64,000 nt of DNA from JBBSAT01 sp046351235 (GTDB lineage Bacteria; Myxococcota_A; Polyangia; Polyangiales; Sandaracinaceae): NCBI GenBank assembly GCA_046351235.1, contig JAXLYV010000005.1, forward strand, positions 124,001-188,000, in the 5' to 3' direction. The notes beneath the pieces are model-generated. The model ran no database searches. It worked only from the letters and a program-made list of their open reading frames with translations, and was not told the DNA's origin. Shown here in pieces: positions 25,234 to 33,111 of the stretch. The position numbers and the translations under genes were made by a program. Every line of letters begins with the position of its first letter. Position 1 is the first letter of the stretch.

Positions 25234-26097
25234 ATGACACGCATCGTGGAGAGCCCCCAGGCGTTTCGAGGTGCGCTCGAGGTCGCTCGAGCGATGGGCC
25301 ATCGCGTGGGCTTCGTGCCCACGATGGGCGCGCTCCACGACGGGCATCTCGCGCTCGTGTCCGAAGCGCGCGCGCGGGGCGCCACGTTCGTCGCGCTCTC
25401 GCTCTTCGTGAACCCGACGCAGTTCGGCCCGAACGAGGACTTCGGCCGCTATCCGCGCACCTTCGACGCCGACTTCGCGCGCTGCCGTGAGGCGAAGGTC
25501 GACGTGCTCTTCGCGCCGGCGCGCGAGGCGATGTACCCGAAGGGATTCTCCTCCGTCGTGGAGGTCCGCGGCCTGACCGAGGTGCTCGAAGGCGTGCATC
25601 GTCCGGGTCACTTCGCAGGCGTGACGACCATCGTCGCCAAGCTCTTCGGTCTCGCCGGCCCCTGCGTCGCGGTGTTCGGCCGCAAGGACTACCAGCAGTG
25701 GAAGGTGATCGAGCGCATGACGCGCGATCTCGACCTGCCGATCGACGTCGTGGGCATGCCCACGGTGCGCGAGGCCGACGGGCTCGCGCTGAGCTCGCGC
25801 AATCGCTACCTCTCGCCCGAAGAGCGGCAACGCGCGCTCGCGATCTCGCGGGGCCTGCGCGCGGCCGTGCGCGCGTTCGAGCGCGGCGAGCGCGACGGCG
25901 CCGCGCTCGTCGGGGTCGCGCGCGCCGAGATCGAGGCGGCGTTCGACTCCATCGACTACGTCGCGATCGCCGACGCGGACTCGCTCGCGCCGATCGAGCG
26001 CGTGGCCGATCGCGCGGTGGTGGCGGTCGCCGCCAAGATCGGCGCGACCCGTCTCATCGACAACGTCGTGCTCGGGGAAGAGCGCGGGCCGAGCTGA
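25234..26097 (+). CDS. panC: Pantothenate synthetase (PanC)
   Basis: The 287-residue enzyme joins pantoate and beta-alanine using ATP, completing pantothenate synthesis after PanB and ketopantoate reductase. It has the nucleotidyl-transferase motifs: FVPTMGALHDGHLAL (HIGH-like, near residue 35), LFVNPTQFGPNEDFGRYPR, GHFAGVTTIVAKLF, FGRKDYQQ and SSRNRYLSPEER. Length matches the family. It lies 58 bases after panB, in the order panB-panC typical of these operons; panE and panD are not in the window. Its 3' end converges with the next gene with a 15-base gap. Confidence 0.96.
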   Translation: MTRIVESPQAFRGALEVARAMGHRVGFVPTMGALHDGHLALVSEARARGATFVALSLFVNPTQFGPNEDFGRYPRTFDADFARCREAKVDVLFAPAREAMYPKGFSSVVEVRGLTEVLEGVHRPGHFAGVTTIVAKLFGLAGPCVAVFGRKDYQQWKVIERMTRDLDLPIDVVGMPTVREADGLALSSRNRYLSPEERQRALAISRGLRAAVRAFERGERDGAALVGVARAEIEAAFDSIDYVAIADADSLAPIERVADRAVVAVAAKIGATRLIDNVVLGEERGPS

Positions 26098-26112
26098 TCG
26101 CTCCGCAGCGGC

Positions 26113-26871
26113 TCACCACACGAACGGGATGATCGCGCGGCGCTCCTTCGGGTAGCCGGGGAACTTCTCCCGGTACCAGCGGTGATGGCTCACCGCGCGC
26201 GGGGCGAGGTTCGCGAAGGTGTAGACGGTGAACGCGAGGCCCGCGAGCGACCACGTCGCGATCGCCCAGCCCGTCCACTCGAGGATCTCGCCGAAGTAGT
26301 TGGGCGAGGTCACGAAGCGATAGAGGCCGCCGTAGGGAATCTTGTAGCCGGTCTCGCCCGGCTTGCGCAGGTTCATCAGCACCCAGTCGGCGTGCTGGTT
26401 GATCGCGAAGCCGGCCCCGAACACGAGCACGCCGACCACGAAGCGTGCGTCGTAGAGCCAGCTCGTCTCGTAGGTGCCGAGCTCGGAGACCCAGCGTGCG
26501 TTCACGTAGGCGTTCAGCAGGTTGAACACGATCGCCGTCAGCACGATGCTGACGGGCGTCGTCTTTCCGTCGGCCTTGATCCGGAACGGGAAGACGAAGG
26601 TGCGGTTCACGTAGTGCACCTGCCAGACGAAGAGGAGCGCGAGCGGCACGACCTCGAGCGCGTGGCGCCCGGCAAAGTAGATCGCGGCCCAGCCGACGCT
26701 CGCGGGCAGCTCCATGAGCACCCAGGCCATGCGCTGCGAGATCTCGGGCCCCCAGCCCTTGCGCGCGTGGCGGCCGTAGGGGGCCGTCACCACGAAGAGC
26801 GAGACGAAGGTCATCACGCCGAGGGCGAGCTCGGCGTAAGTGGCGTAGCGGTGGGCCTCGATCTCCGGCAC
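26113..26871 (-). CDS. Steroid 5-alpha-reductase-family membrane oxidoreductase
   Basis: The 252-residue protein has six or so membrane helices and the C-terminal signature of the 3-oxo-5-alpha-steroid 4-dehydrogenase family: YKIPYGGLYRFVTSPNYFGEILEWTGWA followed by HHRWYREKFPGYPKERRAIIPFVW. Members reduce an enone C=C bond with NADPH. Several myxobacteria make sterols and the window also encodes a cyclase-like protein, so a sterol or polyprenoid substrate is conceivable, but this is inference. The GTG start at 26871 is preceded six bases upstream by TATAAC, with no ribosome-binding site, suggesting a leaderless mRNA. Confidence 0.87.
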   Translation of the reverse strand: MPEIEAHRYATYAELALGVMTFVSLFVVTAPYGRHARKGWGPEISQRMAWVLMELPASVGWAAIYFAGRHALEVVPLALLFVWQVHYVNRTFVFPFRIKADGKTTPVSIVLTAIVFNLLNAYVNARWVSELGTYETSWLYDARFVVGVLVFGAGFAINQHADWVLMNLRKPGETGYKIPYGGLYRFVTSPNYFGEILEWTGWAIATWSLAGLAFTVYTFANLAPRAVSHHRWYREKFPGYPKERRAIIPFVW

Positions 26872-26877
26872 CGGGCG

Positions 26878-26885
26878 GTTATATA
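26878..26885 (-). promoter_or_regulatory. Putative -10 of a leaderless transcript
   Basis: On the minus strand TATATAAC ends six bases before the GTG at 26871, the same geometry as at 12432, 38196 and 47145. Confidence 0.5.
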
Positions 26886-26944
26886 GCGGCGCCTCGCCCG
26901 GCGATTGAAGAAAACCCGGGGTGACGTCAGTCTACGTAGGCGCC

Positions 26945-27580
26945 ATGGCCCGTTCCGTCCTCGTCACCCTCGCCGCCTGCCTCCTCTTCCTCGCCGCCGT
27001 CCCGCTCCGTGGGCAGGGACAAGACAGCGGGGGAGCGACCACGACCCCGACGAGCTCGGGCTCGACCGGGTCGTCCTCGGGATCGTCCACCGGCTCGAGC
27101 GCCGCGCCGACGCGCAGCGAGGAAGAGCTGCGGCGCCTCTACACCGGCGCCTGGAACCTGACGGTGAGCCACGCCACGGGCCAGGCGACGATCGATCGCG
27201 GCATCGAGCGCTGCGTGACCGAGATGAACTACTTCGTGCAGAGCCTTGCCCGCTCGCAGATGCACGATCAGACGCCGGTGAACGATCGGATCGACATCGC
27301 GTTCCCCGACGGACAGATCTCGATCGCGTTCGATCAGCGCTTCACGTACATCACCCGGCCCGGCGTCGCGCAGGACTTCGAGCTGCCCGACGGCACGGAC
27401 GTGACGGTGCGCCAGTACTTCCGCGACGGGCACCTCGAGCAGTACTTCGAGCACTCGCTCGGGCGCCGCTGGAACGTCTACACGCTGAGCGCCGACGGGC
27501 ACACGATGACGACGCGCGCGACGCAGCAGGGCCCGATGATGCCGGCGCCGATGACGTTCTCGCTCGACTACCGCCAGTGA
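26945..27580 (+). CDS. Small secreted protein of unknown function
   Basis: The 211-residue product has a signal peptide (hydrophobic 4-20, cleavage near RGQGQ), a Ser/Thr/Gly-rich linker (residues 25-55) and a globular domain of about 150 residues with a single Cys and a WNLTVSHATGQATIDRGIERCVTEM start, followed by beta strands (IDIAFPDGQISIAFDQRFTYI). I do not recognise the family; the strand-rich end resembles small lipocalin-like or DUF-type secreted domains. The ATG at 26945 was chosen for the signal peptide; a GTG at 26921 would add eight residues. The gene is divergent from the reductase gene. Confidence 0.7.
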   Translation: MARSVLVTLAACLLFLAAVPLRGQGQDSGGATTTPTSSGSTGSSSGSSTGSSAAPTRSEEELRRLYTGAWNLTVSHATGQATIDRGIERCVTEMNYFVQSLARSQMHDQTPVNDRIDIAFPDGQISIAFDQRFTYITRPGVAQDFELPDGTDVTVRQYFRDGHLEQYFEHSLGRRWNVYTLSADGHTMTTRATQQGPMMPAPMTFSLDYRQ

Positions 27581-27610
27581 GCGGAGACCGCCCGTGAGCG
27601 AAGACTGCCC
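27577..27610 (+). repeat. Short tandem repeat after the stop codon
   Basis: Two adjacent 17-base units (27577-27593, 27594-27610) of the form GTGAGCGRAGAYYGCCC follow the stop codon of the preceding gene; the first includes the stop, and a third partial unit (GTGAGCGAG) begins at 27611. Confidence 0.6.
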
Positions 27611-27716
27611 GTGAGCGAGGGCGGGGGCCGCTCGGACGCCTCCACCGTCCCTTTGCCGGAAACTTGGGCGCTCGGATCGGCGCGCGTAGGTTCGGGGAGA
27701 AAGGGAAGGTCCGCCC

Positions 27717-28046
27717 ATGCCCACCTCGAAGCCGTCGTCCGCCGATCGCCGCATCCACAAGGTCTTCGTGACGCGAAACACCGAGTACCACGTGCGTCGC
27801 GATCAGTGCGTCGCGGTGCGCGACCGGCGTAGCGGCGAGTGGCTGCGGGCGCACCTCGCGCTCAAGCAGCGCGTGCACGGCGGGCTCAAGTTCAGCCGTC
27901 AGGGCGGCATCCAGGCCAGCGTCGGCATGCCCGAGGTGGGTGAGTCGATGTTCTTCCACGCCGAGGGGCGCGACCTCGTGACGAGCCCCGTGCTCTCGAT
28001 CGATCGCCCCGAGCGCAAGGTCGTCGCGCGCTATCCGAGCGCGTGA
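27717..28046 (+). CDS. Small basic protein of unknown function
   Basis: The 109-residue protein is rich in Arg and His with no signal peptide. Its middle (FVTRNTEYHVRRDQCVAVRDRRSGEWLRAHLALKQRVHGG) looks like a compact beta-barrel, and the ending SIDRPERKVVARYPSA is strand-like. A convincing GGGAGAAAGGGAAGG ribosome-binding region precedes the ATG, so it is very likely a true gene. I do not recognise the family. It stands alone, followed by two copies of the dispersed palindromic element. Confidence 0.75.
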   Translation: MPTSKPSSADRRIHKVFVTRNTEYHVRRDQCVAVRDRRSGEWLRAHLALKQRVHGGLKFSRQGGIQASVGMPEVGESMFFHAEGRDLVTSPVLSIDRPERKVVARYPSA

Positions 28047-28071
28047 CGAGGCCGGCGTTCTCTCCCAGAAT

Positions 28072-28144
28072 TGAACGGCTCGCCCCTCCGGCCCCTACCG
28101 TCCGCGGCTTCACCGCTTCCGTCCGGGTCCTGCGGGACGAGCAC
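28072..28144 (+). repeat. Dispersed palindromic element, copy A
   Basis: A 73-base copy of a repeat also found at 28162-28234, 53664-53739 and 54829-54904. It starts TGAACGGCTCGCCC and ends GACGAGCAC. Its centre is a hairpin GCGGC-TTC-ACCGC with one mismatch. With copy B it forms a tandem array of 90-base period. Confidence 0.88.
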
Positions 28145-28161
28145 GGATCGCTGAGAGGAAT

Positions 28162-28234
28162 TGAACGGCTCGCCCCTCCGGCCCCTACCGTCCGCGGCTT
28201 CGCCGCTTCCGTCCGGGTCCTCCGGGACGAGCAC
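28162..28234 (+). repeat. Dispersed palindromic element, copy B
   Basis: This copy differs from copy A at two positions; one restores a perfect central stem (GCGGC-TTC-GCCGC). The 3' flank of the repeat unit (GGAGAGGAATT) supplies the ribosome-binding site of the gene starting at 28259. Confidence 0.88.
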
Positions 28235-28258
28235 TGATTGCGGAGAGGAATTCGACCC

Positions 28259-29173
28259 ATGCGTATCGGCACCGTCGCGTCTCTGCTCCTCGTCGTCGGG
28301 CTCGGCCTCCCGGGCCTCGCGCTCGCGCAGGCGTCGGATCGCACGCTGGGCACGCTCGACGCGCTCCAGACCGCGTGTCGGGCCGCCGACGCGGGAGACA
28401 ACGACACGCTCTACTCGGTGTCGATCGATGCGCCGTGGCGATGGGGCACGCGCGCCGAAGAAGACGAGCTCCTTCCCGTCGACACGCGCCACAACCTGCG
28501 CGCGTTCTCGGGCTCGGCGGAGCTGCTCCCCTCGCACATGGAGACGATCGGCTTCGTGGCGAACGAGGCGCGCAGTGCCGAGCTGGCGGCGGCGCGCGAG
28601 AGCGGTGCGCGGCTGCGCGTCGGGTTCTTCCTCGGCTTCGACGATCCCGAGCGCTCGAGCTGCCTCATCCGCCCGCGCGCGGCCGTGACGCTCGTGCGCA
28701 TGGACGTCGCGTTCGTCGAGCTCGTCGACGCGCAGGGCCGCGTGCTCGCGCGCGAGGACACCGAGCGCTTCCGCTCGTGGCAAGACGACGCCGACCGCGA
28801 AGGCATCCCGGGCACGGGCCCGCGGGCCGCGATCGGGACGCCCACGATTGCCGACGGCACGGCGGTCCCCGATGCCTGGGCGCGGGCGCTCCGCACCGCG
28901 GGCGCGGGCGCGCTCGGTCGTGCGCTCGGTCGCTGCCACGCCGAAGGAATCGGCCGCGGCGCCGTGCCGGACTCGATGGCGCACGTGCGCCTGCGCGTGG
29001 ACGGCCGCACGGGCCACGTCACCGAGTCGTCGGTCGAGATCGCCAACGTCGGCGACACGGACGAGGTCGACTGCATCGTGGACGCCGTCGCGCACGTGGA
29101 TCTGCCGGCCGGCAGCGCCGATGTCGCGGGCCGCACGATCGACCTCTCGGTCCCCGTCACGCTCGCGAACTGA
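28259..29173 (+). CDS. Secreted protein with AgmX/PglI-like C-terminal domain
   Basis: The 304-residue protein has a signal peptide (ends LALAQA) and a C-terminal region (about 210-304) resembling the AgmX/PglI or TonB-like domain common in myxobacteria: a Cys in GRCHAEGIGRG, the strand MAHVRLRVDGRTGHVTESSVE, a second Cys in VDCIVDAVAHVDLPAG, and a hydrophobic end. The middle part is not recognised. Domains of this type are found in gliding-motility and outer-membrane transport proteins. The ATG at 28259 follows GGAGAGG, provided by the end of a repeat element, so expression may have been altered by that element's arrival (inference). Confidence 0.72.
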   Translation: MRIGTVASLLLVVGLGLPGLALAQASDRTLGTLDALQTACRAADAGDNDTLYSVSIDAPWRWGTRAEEDELLPVDTRHNLRAFSGSAELLPSHMETIGFVANEARSAELAAARESGARLRVGFFLGFDDPERSSCLIRPRAAVTLVRMDVAFVELVDAQGRVLAREDTERFRSWQDDADREGIPGTGPRAAIGTPTIADGTAVPDAWARALRTAGAGALGRALGRCHAEGIGRGAVPDSMAHVRLRVDGRTGHVTESSVEIANVGDTDEVDCIVDAVAHVDLPAGSADVAGRTIDLSVPVTLAN

Positions 29174-29180
29174 GCGAGCG
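29160..29180. terminator. Weak hairpin between convergent genes
   Basis: CGCTCGC (29160-29166) and GCGAGCG (29174-29180) form a 7-base stem across the stop codon of the upstream gene. There is no T-run, so it is only a candidate terminator. Confidence 0.35.
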
Positions 29181-29194
29181 CGCCGCAGCGCCGA

Positions 29195-29968
29195 TCAGCT
29201 GGCGGTCGCGTTGCGCTCGTAGAGGATGCGCAGCCCCTCGAGCGTGAGGTCGGGGATCACGGCCTCGATCGTCTTCGACTCGGGCGCGATCAGCGTGGCG
29301 AGCCCGCCCGTCGCGAGCACGCGGCAGGGGTCGCCGATCTCGGCGCGGATGCGCTCGACGAGCCCGTCGACGAGGCCGACGTAGCCGAAGACGATGCCCG
29401 ACTGCACGCTGTGCGTCGTGCTCTTGCCGATCGCCTTCGGCGGCTTCTGCAGCGGGATCCGCGCCAGGCGCGCGGCGCGCGAGAAGAGCGCTTCGGCCGA
29501 GATCTGCATGCCCGGCGCGATCACGCCGCCGAGGAACTCGCCCTTCTTCGAGACGCAGTCGAAGTTCGTGCCGGTGCCGAAGTCGACGACGCAGACCGCG
29601 CCCTGCACGCGCTCGTAGGCGGCGACGGCGTTGGCGATGCGGTCGGCGCCGACGTCGCGCGGGTTGTCGTAGAGGATGGGCATCCCGGTCTTGATGCCGG
29701 GGCCGACGACCATGGCCTCGTGGCCGAACGCGCGCCGCGTCGCGCTGCCCACGACGTCGGTCAGCGCGGGCACGACCGAGGCGATGATGGTCGCGTCGAT
29801 GCTCGTCCGCGGGATCGAGGCGACGTCGAGCAGCGTGAGCAGGACGACGAGCAGCTCGTCGGCCGTGCGGCCCTTGGACGACTCGATGCGATACGACTGC
29901 GTGAGCTTCGTGCCCTCGTAGAGGCCGAGCACGGTGTGCGTGTTGCCGACGTCGATCGTGAGGAGCAT
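29195..29968 (-). CDS. coaX: Type III pantothenate kinase (CoaX)
   Basis: This 257-residue enzyme phosphorylates pantothenate, the first step from pantothenate to CoA. It belongs to the ASKHA fold: the N-terminal LLTIDVGNTHTVLGLY phosphate-1 motif, NPRDVGADRIANAVAA near residue 100, VVDFGTGTNFDCVS near 125, GGVIAPGMQIS, and VLATGGLATLIAP. Type III kinases need a monovalent cation and are not feedback-inhibited by CoA. The ATG at 29968 gives the canonical N-terminus. It lies about 3 kb from panC, with other genes between, so the window encodes three CoA-pathway enzymes. Confidence 0.95.
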   Translation of the reverse strand: MLLTIDVGNTHTVLGLYEGTKLTQSYRIESSKGRTADELLVVLLTLLDVASIPRTSIDATIIASVVPALTDVVGSATRRAFGHEAMVVGPGIKTGMPILYDNPRDVGADRIANAVAAYERVQGAVCVVDFGTGTNFDCVSKKGEFLGGVIAPGMQISAEALFSRAARLARIPLQKPPKAIGKSTTHSVQSGIVFGYVGLVDGLVERIRAEIGDPCRVLATGGLATLIAPESKTIEAVIPDLTLEGLRILYERNATAS

Positions 29969-30043
29969 GGCGGTCCGCCAGCTTGCCACACGACGAGCGG
30001 CAGAGCGGCGCTCACGTGGCCCGAAGGCCCGGCGCCACCGCCT

Positions 30044-30940
30044 TCAATGCGGGCGGAGCGAGAGCGTGCGCGACACGAGCGCGCCGAAGCTCGGCAGCTC
30101 GATCTGGCCGCGCACCGCGGCGACGGGCCCCGCACCACTCTGGGGTGCCGCGGCGACGATCGGCTGGGCACCGCGGGCGGCGGCCTCGCGGGCGGCCGTC
30201 TCGCGGGCGGCGAGCATCTCCTGCTCGGCGCGCGCCTTGGCCTCGGCGGCCGCACGCTCGGCGGCGACGCGCTCGGCCGCGGCCTTCTCGGCGGCGGCAC
30301 GGGCCTCGGCCATCTCGCGCTCGGCCTTTGCCTTCGCTTCGGCGGCCGCGCGCTCGGCGGCGGCCCTCTCGGCAGCGGCCTTCTCGGCGGCGGCGCGTGC
30401 ATCGGCGGCGGCCTTCTCGGCGGCGGCCTTCTCGGCGGCGGCGCGCTCGGCAGCAGCCTTGTCGGCGGCGGCCTTCTCGGCAGCGGCCTTCTCCGCGGCG
30501 GCGCGCGCATCGGCGGCGGCCTTCTCGGCGGCGGCGCGCTCGGCCGCAGCCTTCTCCGCGGCAGCCTTCTCCGCGGCAGCACGCTCGGCCGCGACGCGCT
30601 CGGCGGCGGCCCTCTCGGCGGCGGCGCGCTCGGCCGCCATCTGCTCGGCGGCCTTCGCCGCGGCGGCCTTCTGTGCGGCCTCGCGCTCGGCCGCGGCGGC
30701 CGCTTCCTGCTCGCCCGCGTCGTCGTCGATCACCACCTCGAGCTCGGGCTCGGCCGGCTTGCCGCTGAGCGCCTGCTCGAACGGCGTCATCGATCGCGGA
30801 CGCACCGCACGCGACTCGGGCGCGCTCGCCGTCCCCGGGGAGCTCCCGAGCCCGCGCAGCACCGTCTCGAGCGGCGGCGGCGCCGGGCGCCGGTTCTTCT
30901 CGATCTTCGCGAGCAGACCTTCGAGCTTGCCGACGTCCAT
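30044..30940 (-). CDS. Ala/Glu-rich coiled-coil protein (TolA-like)
   Basis: The 298-residue product has an N-terminal helical stretch (MDVGKLEGLLAKIEKNRRP), a Pro/Ser linker, then about 150 residues (roughly 95-245) of near-perfect EKAAAERAAA heptad-type repeats forming a long helix or coiled coil, and a short C-terminal region. The repeats resemble TolA domain II, but there is no membrane anchor or TolA C-terminal domain, so the resemblance is compositional. The ATG at 30940 shares its A with the stop of the upstream gene (TGATG), showing tight coupling with the 188-residue protein. Role unknown; a spacer or scaffold is likely. Confidence 0.75.
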   Translation of the reverse strand: MDVGKLEGLLAKIEKNRRPAPPPLETVLRGLGSSPGTASAPESRAVRPRSMTPFEQALSGKPAEPELEVVIDDDAGEQEAAAAAEREAAQKAAAAKAAEQMAAERAAAERAAAERVAAERAAAEKAAAEKAAAERAAAEKAAADARAAAEKAAAEKAAADKAAAERAAAEKAAAEKAAADARAAAEKAAAERAAAERAAAEAKAKAEREMAEARAAAEKAAAERVAAERAAAEAKARAEQEMLAARETAAREAAARGAQPIVAAAPQSGAGPVAAVRGQIELPSFGALVSRTLSLRPH

Positions 30941-31506
30941 CACGAGCCCTCCGCCGGCGCGAGCTGCTGCACGATCGCCGCGATGTCGTGGCCCGCCTGT
31001 GCCCACGACCACACCGTCTCCGCGACCGAGGGATCCACGAGGATGAACGCGCCGCGATCGCCGCCGTCGGCGCGCATCAGCGGCACGCACGCCACGTCCT
31101 TCTGGGCGAGCGCCGTGAACAAGCCGCCGAGCAGCGCTGCCAGGGCGAGCTGGCTCTCGTCGATGTCGGGCAGCGCGCCCACGCGCGCGACGAGCGCGTC
31201 GCCCCAGCGCTCGACCGTGAGCTGACCCCAGCCGAAGAGCGCCAGCACGCTGGCCGCATGGCCGATCACCGTGTCGGGCGCGCGATCGGCGGCCGAGCCC
31301 CCGACCGAGGCGCGGATCTCCTCGCCGATGTGGCGGCCGAGTCGCCGCAGCGCCGTCAGATCCCCGCTCGCGACGGCCGAGGAAACCAAGGGGGCCACCA
31401 CGGTGTCGGAGAGCAAGAGGACACGAGTGCCCCCGCGCGCGCGCACTGCCCCTTGGGCGAGGTCGAAGTCGAAGAACCCGGTCGGGTCGAAGCGCGGCTC
31501 GTCCAT
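30940..31506 (-). CDS. Uncharacterised protein, possibly V4R-like
   Basis: The 188-residue protein is cytoplasmic. The pattern LRRLGRHIGEEIRAS, a central LFGWGQLTVERWGDALVARV strand pair, and LLGGLFTALAQKDVACV resembles the V4R (4-vinyl reductase) small-molecule sensing fold in order and spacing, but the C-terminal Cys-containing V4R motif is absent, so this is a weak call. It is the first gene of a coupled pair with the coiled-coil protein. Its ribosome-binding site GGAAAG is part of a 10-base stem immediately upstream, suggesting translational control. Confidence 0.65.
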   Translation of the reverse strand: MDEPRFDPTGFFDFDLAQGAVRARGGTRVLLLSDTVVAPLVSSAVASGDLTALRRLGRHIGEEIRASVGGSAADRAPDTVIGHAASVLALFGWGQLTVERWGDALVARVGALPDIDESQLALAALLGGLFTALAQKDVACVPLMRADGGDRGAFILVDPSVAETVWSWAQAGHDIAAIVQQLAPAEGS

Positions 31507-31512
31507 GCGATC

Positions 31513-31545
31513 TTTCCGGGCGCGGAAGGCGCAAACGCCCGGAAA
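31513..31545 (-). promoter_or_regulatory. Hairpin masking the ribosome-binding site of the 188-residue gene
   Basis: Arms TTTCCGGGCG (31513-31522) and CGCCCGGAAA (31536-31545) pair perfectly with a 13-base loop. In the minus-strand leader the proximal arm contains GGAAAG, six to seven bases before the ATG at 31506, so folding would hide it. A dyad operator is the alternative reading. Confidence 0.55.
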
Positions 31546-31570
31546 AAGGTGTAGAGGTACGCGAGCCTCC

Positions 31571-31588
31571 GTGTCAACAACGGGACAC
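31571..31588 (+). promoter_or_regulatory. Dyad just before the 31595 start
   Basis: GTGTC (31571-31575) and GACAC (31584-31588) flank an 8-base centre and end seven bases before the ATG at 31595. It could be an operator in this divergent promoter region. Confidence 0.35.
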
Positions 31589-31594
31589 AGCGCG

Positions 31595-33055
31595 ATGCGC
31601 GCGATCGCCCTCGCTCTCTGGGTCGCTCTCGCCACGATCGCGCCCGCGGCAGCGCAGGATCGGCCGCTTCCGCACGCCGACGAGTACGACACGATCGAGG
31701 GCCTCGCCGAGTGGTCCGACGCCGTCCAGGCGGGGATCACCTGGCCGTCCGTTCCGTTCCCGGCGCCCAGCGAGCGTCCGGCCGACGACGGGCTCGTCCT
31801 GCGGTCTTCGTTCTGGCCGGTGGCGGTGCACGCCGAGCCGGGCGTGCCCGACGTGGATGCGGCGAGGACCCTCGCGGCGCTCGAGCAAGCCGCCGCGGCG
31901 CTCGACGCGCTCGGCTGGCCGCGCCCTCCTTACGACGGCGGTCGCGGCGGCGGGAGCGAGCTCGACCTCTATCTTCGTCTCGATCCCTTGCACGAGCCCG
32001 CGCTCGACCCGCAGCCGCTCGAGCGCGAGGCCCCCGTCCGCTTCGAGCGCGCGGGGATCGACGTGCCGACGACGGCGACCGACGTGGATGGTGCCGTGAC
32101 GTTCGCCGAGATGAGCGCCGCGGTGGATCCGGCGCTCGTGCCGGCGTGCGCGCTCACGGCCTACGCCGACGCGATGCTGCTCGCGATGGACCCGGCGGAG
32201 TCGCCGCAGTGGCGTCGCGCGACGGCCGTCTACCTCGCCTACCTCGTGACGGGCCGCTTCGGGTGCGACGAGTCCCTCGTGTTCCTGCAGCAGCGCGAGA
32301 GCTGGCGCGGCTTCGTGTCGCACGATCCGAGCACGGGGGAGGGCGGCGCGCTGCTCGTCGGTGCCATCTCGGCGCGGCACGACGAGGGCACGGGCAGCTT
32401 CGTGCGCGATCTCTGGAACGCGACGCGGCAGTGGTCGCGCGATGCCGCGGGCGATCCGAGCGCGGGCCTGCACGCGCTGCCGGACTACTACTACGTCCTC
32501 GCGCACGGGGTCGCGCTCGCGCACGACCCGCTGACACGCATCGTGGAGGACTTCGGCGCCTCGCGCTGGCTCGCGGGGAGCCGGCGGCCGCCGCACGGCC
32601 TCGCGTATCCGATCCTCGGGTCGCTGCCGCCCGAGGCGAGCGTGCAGCCTTTCGCGCAGGCGCGCTGGTCGGAGCTGCCGCGGGCCGCGCGCTACGACGG
32701 CGTGATCGAGCCCTACGGCAGCGCGTACGCGGTGTGCGACGTGCGAGGTGCGCCGCCCGGCTCGCAGCTGCGCGTGTGGCTGCGCGGCGAGTTCGGCGTC
32801 GAGTGGGCGCTCGTCGCGCTGCGGCTCGATGCGAACGGCGAGGAGCTCGCCCGCATGCGGGCGCCGCCGCGCCCGACCCCGCGCAGCTTCCTCCCCGTGG
32901 AGCTGCTCGACGGCACGGCGACCGTGGTGATCGCCGTGACGAGCCTCGGCGCCCGCGGCCTCGACGCCGATCGACCCGACGACTTCTCGCGCACGTTCCG
33001 CCTCACGCTGGACCAGCGCCGCGACGAGACGACCGCCGAGGCGAGCCCGGACTGA
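31595..33055 (+). CDS. Secreted protein of unknown function
   Basis: The 486-residue protein has a clear signal peptide (MRAIALALWVALATIAPAAA). The mature part has a helical segment (DAARTLAALEQAAAALDALGWPRPPYDGG), a GGGSELDLYL strand, an EMSAAVDPALVPACALTAYADAMLL helix, and a C-terminal beta domain (VCDVRGAPPGSQLRVWLRGEFGVEWALVALR). The arrangement recalls secreted peptidase-like or MXAN-type proteins that share a DxxLDLYL core, but no HExxH or Ser-protease triad is present, so I assign no enzyme activity. It is divergent from the coupled 188/298-residue genes across an 88-base region. Confidence 0.7.
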   Translation: MRAIALALWVALATIAPAAAQDRPLPHADEYDTIEGLAEWSDAVQAGITWPSVPFPAPSERPADDGLVLRSSFWPVAVHAEPGVPDVDAARTLAALEQAAAALDALGWPRPPYDGGRGGGSELDLYLRLDPLHEPALDPQPLEREAPVRFERAGIDVPTTATDVDGAVTFAEMSAAVDPALVPACALTAYADAMLLAMDPAESPQWRRATAVYLAYLVTGRFGCDESLVFLQQRESWRGFVSHDPSTGEGGALLVGAISARHDEGTGSFVRDLWNATRQWSRDAAGDPSAGLHALPDYYYVLAHGVALAHDPLTRIVEDFGASRWLAGSRRPPHGLAYPILGSLPPEASVQPFAQARWSELPRAARYDGVIEPYGSAYAVCDVRGAPPGSQLRVWLRGEFGVEWALVALRLDANGEELARMRAPPRPTPRSFLPVELLDGTATVVIAVTSLGARGLDADRPDDFSRTFRLTLDQRRDETTAEASPD

Positions 33056-33111
33056 CAGCGTCGATCACGTTGGCTGCGGGCAGCCCCTCGGGGGAAAGGA
33101 ACAGCAAGAGA

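Noticed and set aside
28072..28251. CRISPR-like tandem repeats
   Set aside because: Only two units with no spacers of constant length and no cas genes; the same element occurs singly elsewhere, including inside genes.
28031..29095. Minus-strand frame with repeated LVPEDPDGSG-like peptides
   Set aside because: It arises by reading the dispersed element copies A and B and then runs antisense to a gene with a signal peptide and AgmX-like domain.
30200..30700. DNA repeat region
   Set aside because: The periodicity is the consequence of EKAAAERAAA coding repeats in the coiled-coil gene and not an independent element.
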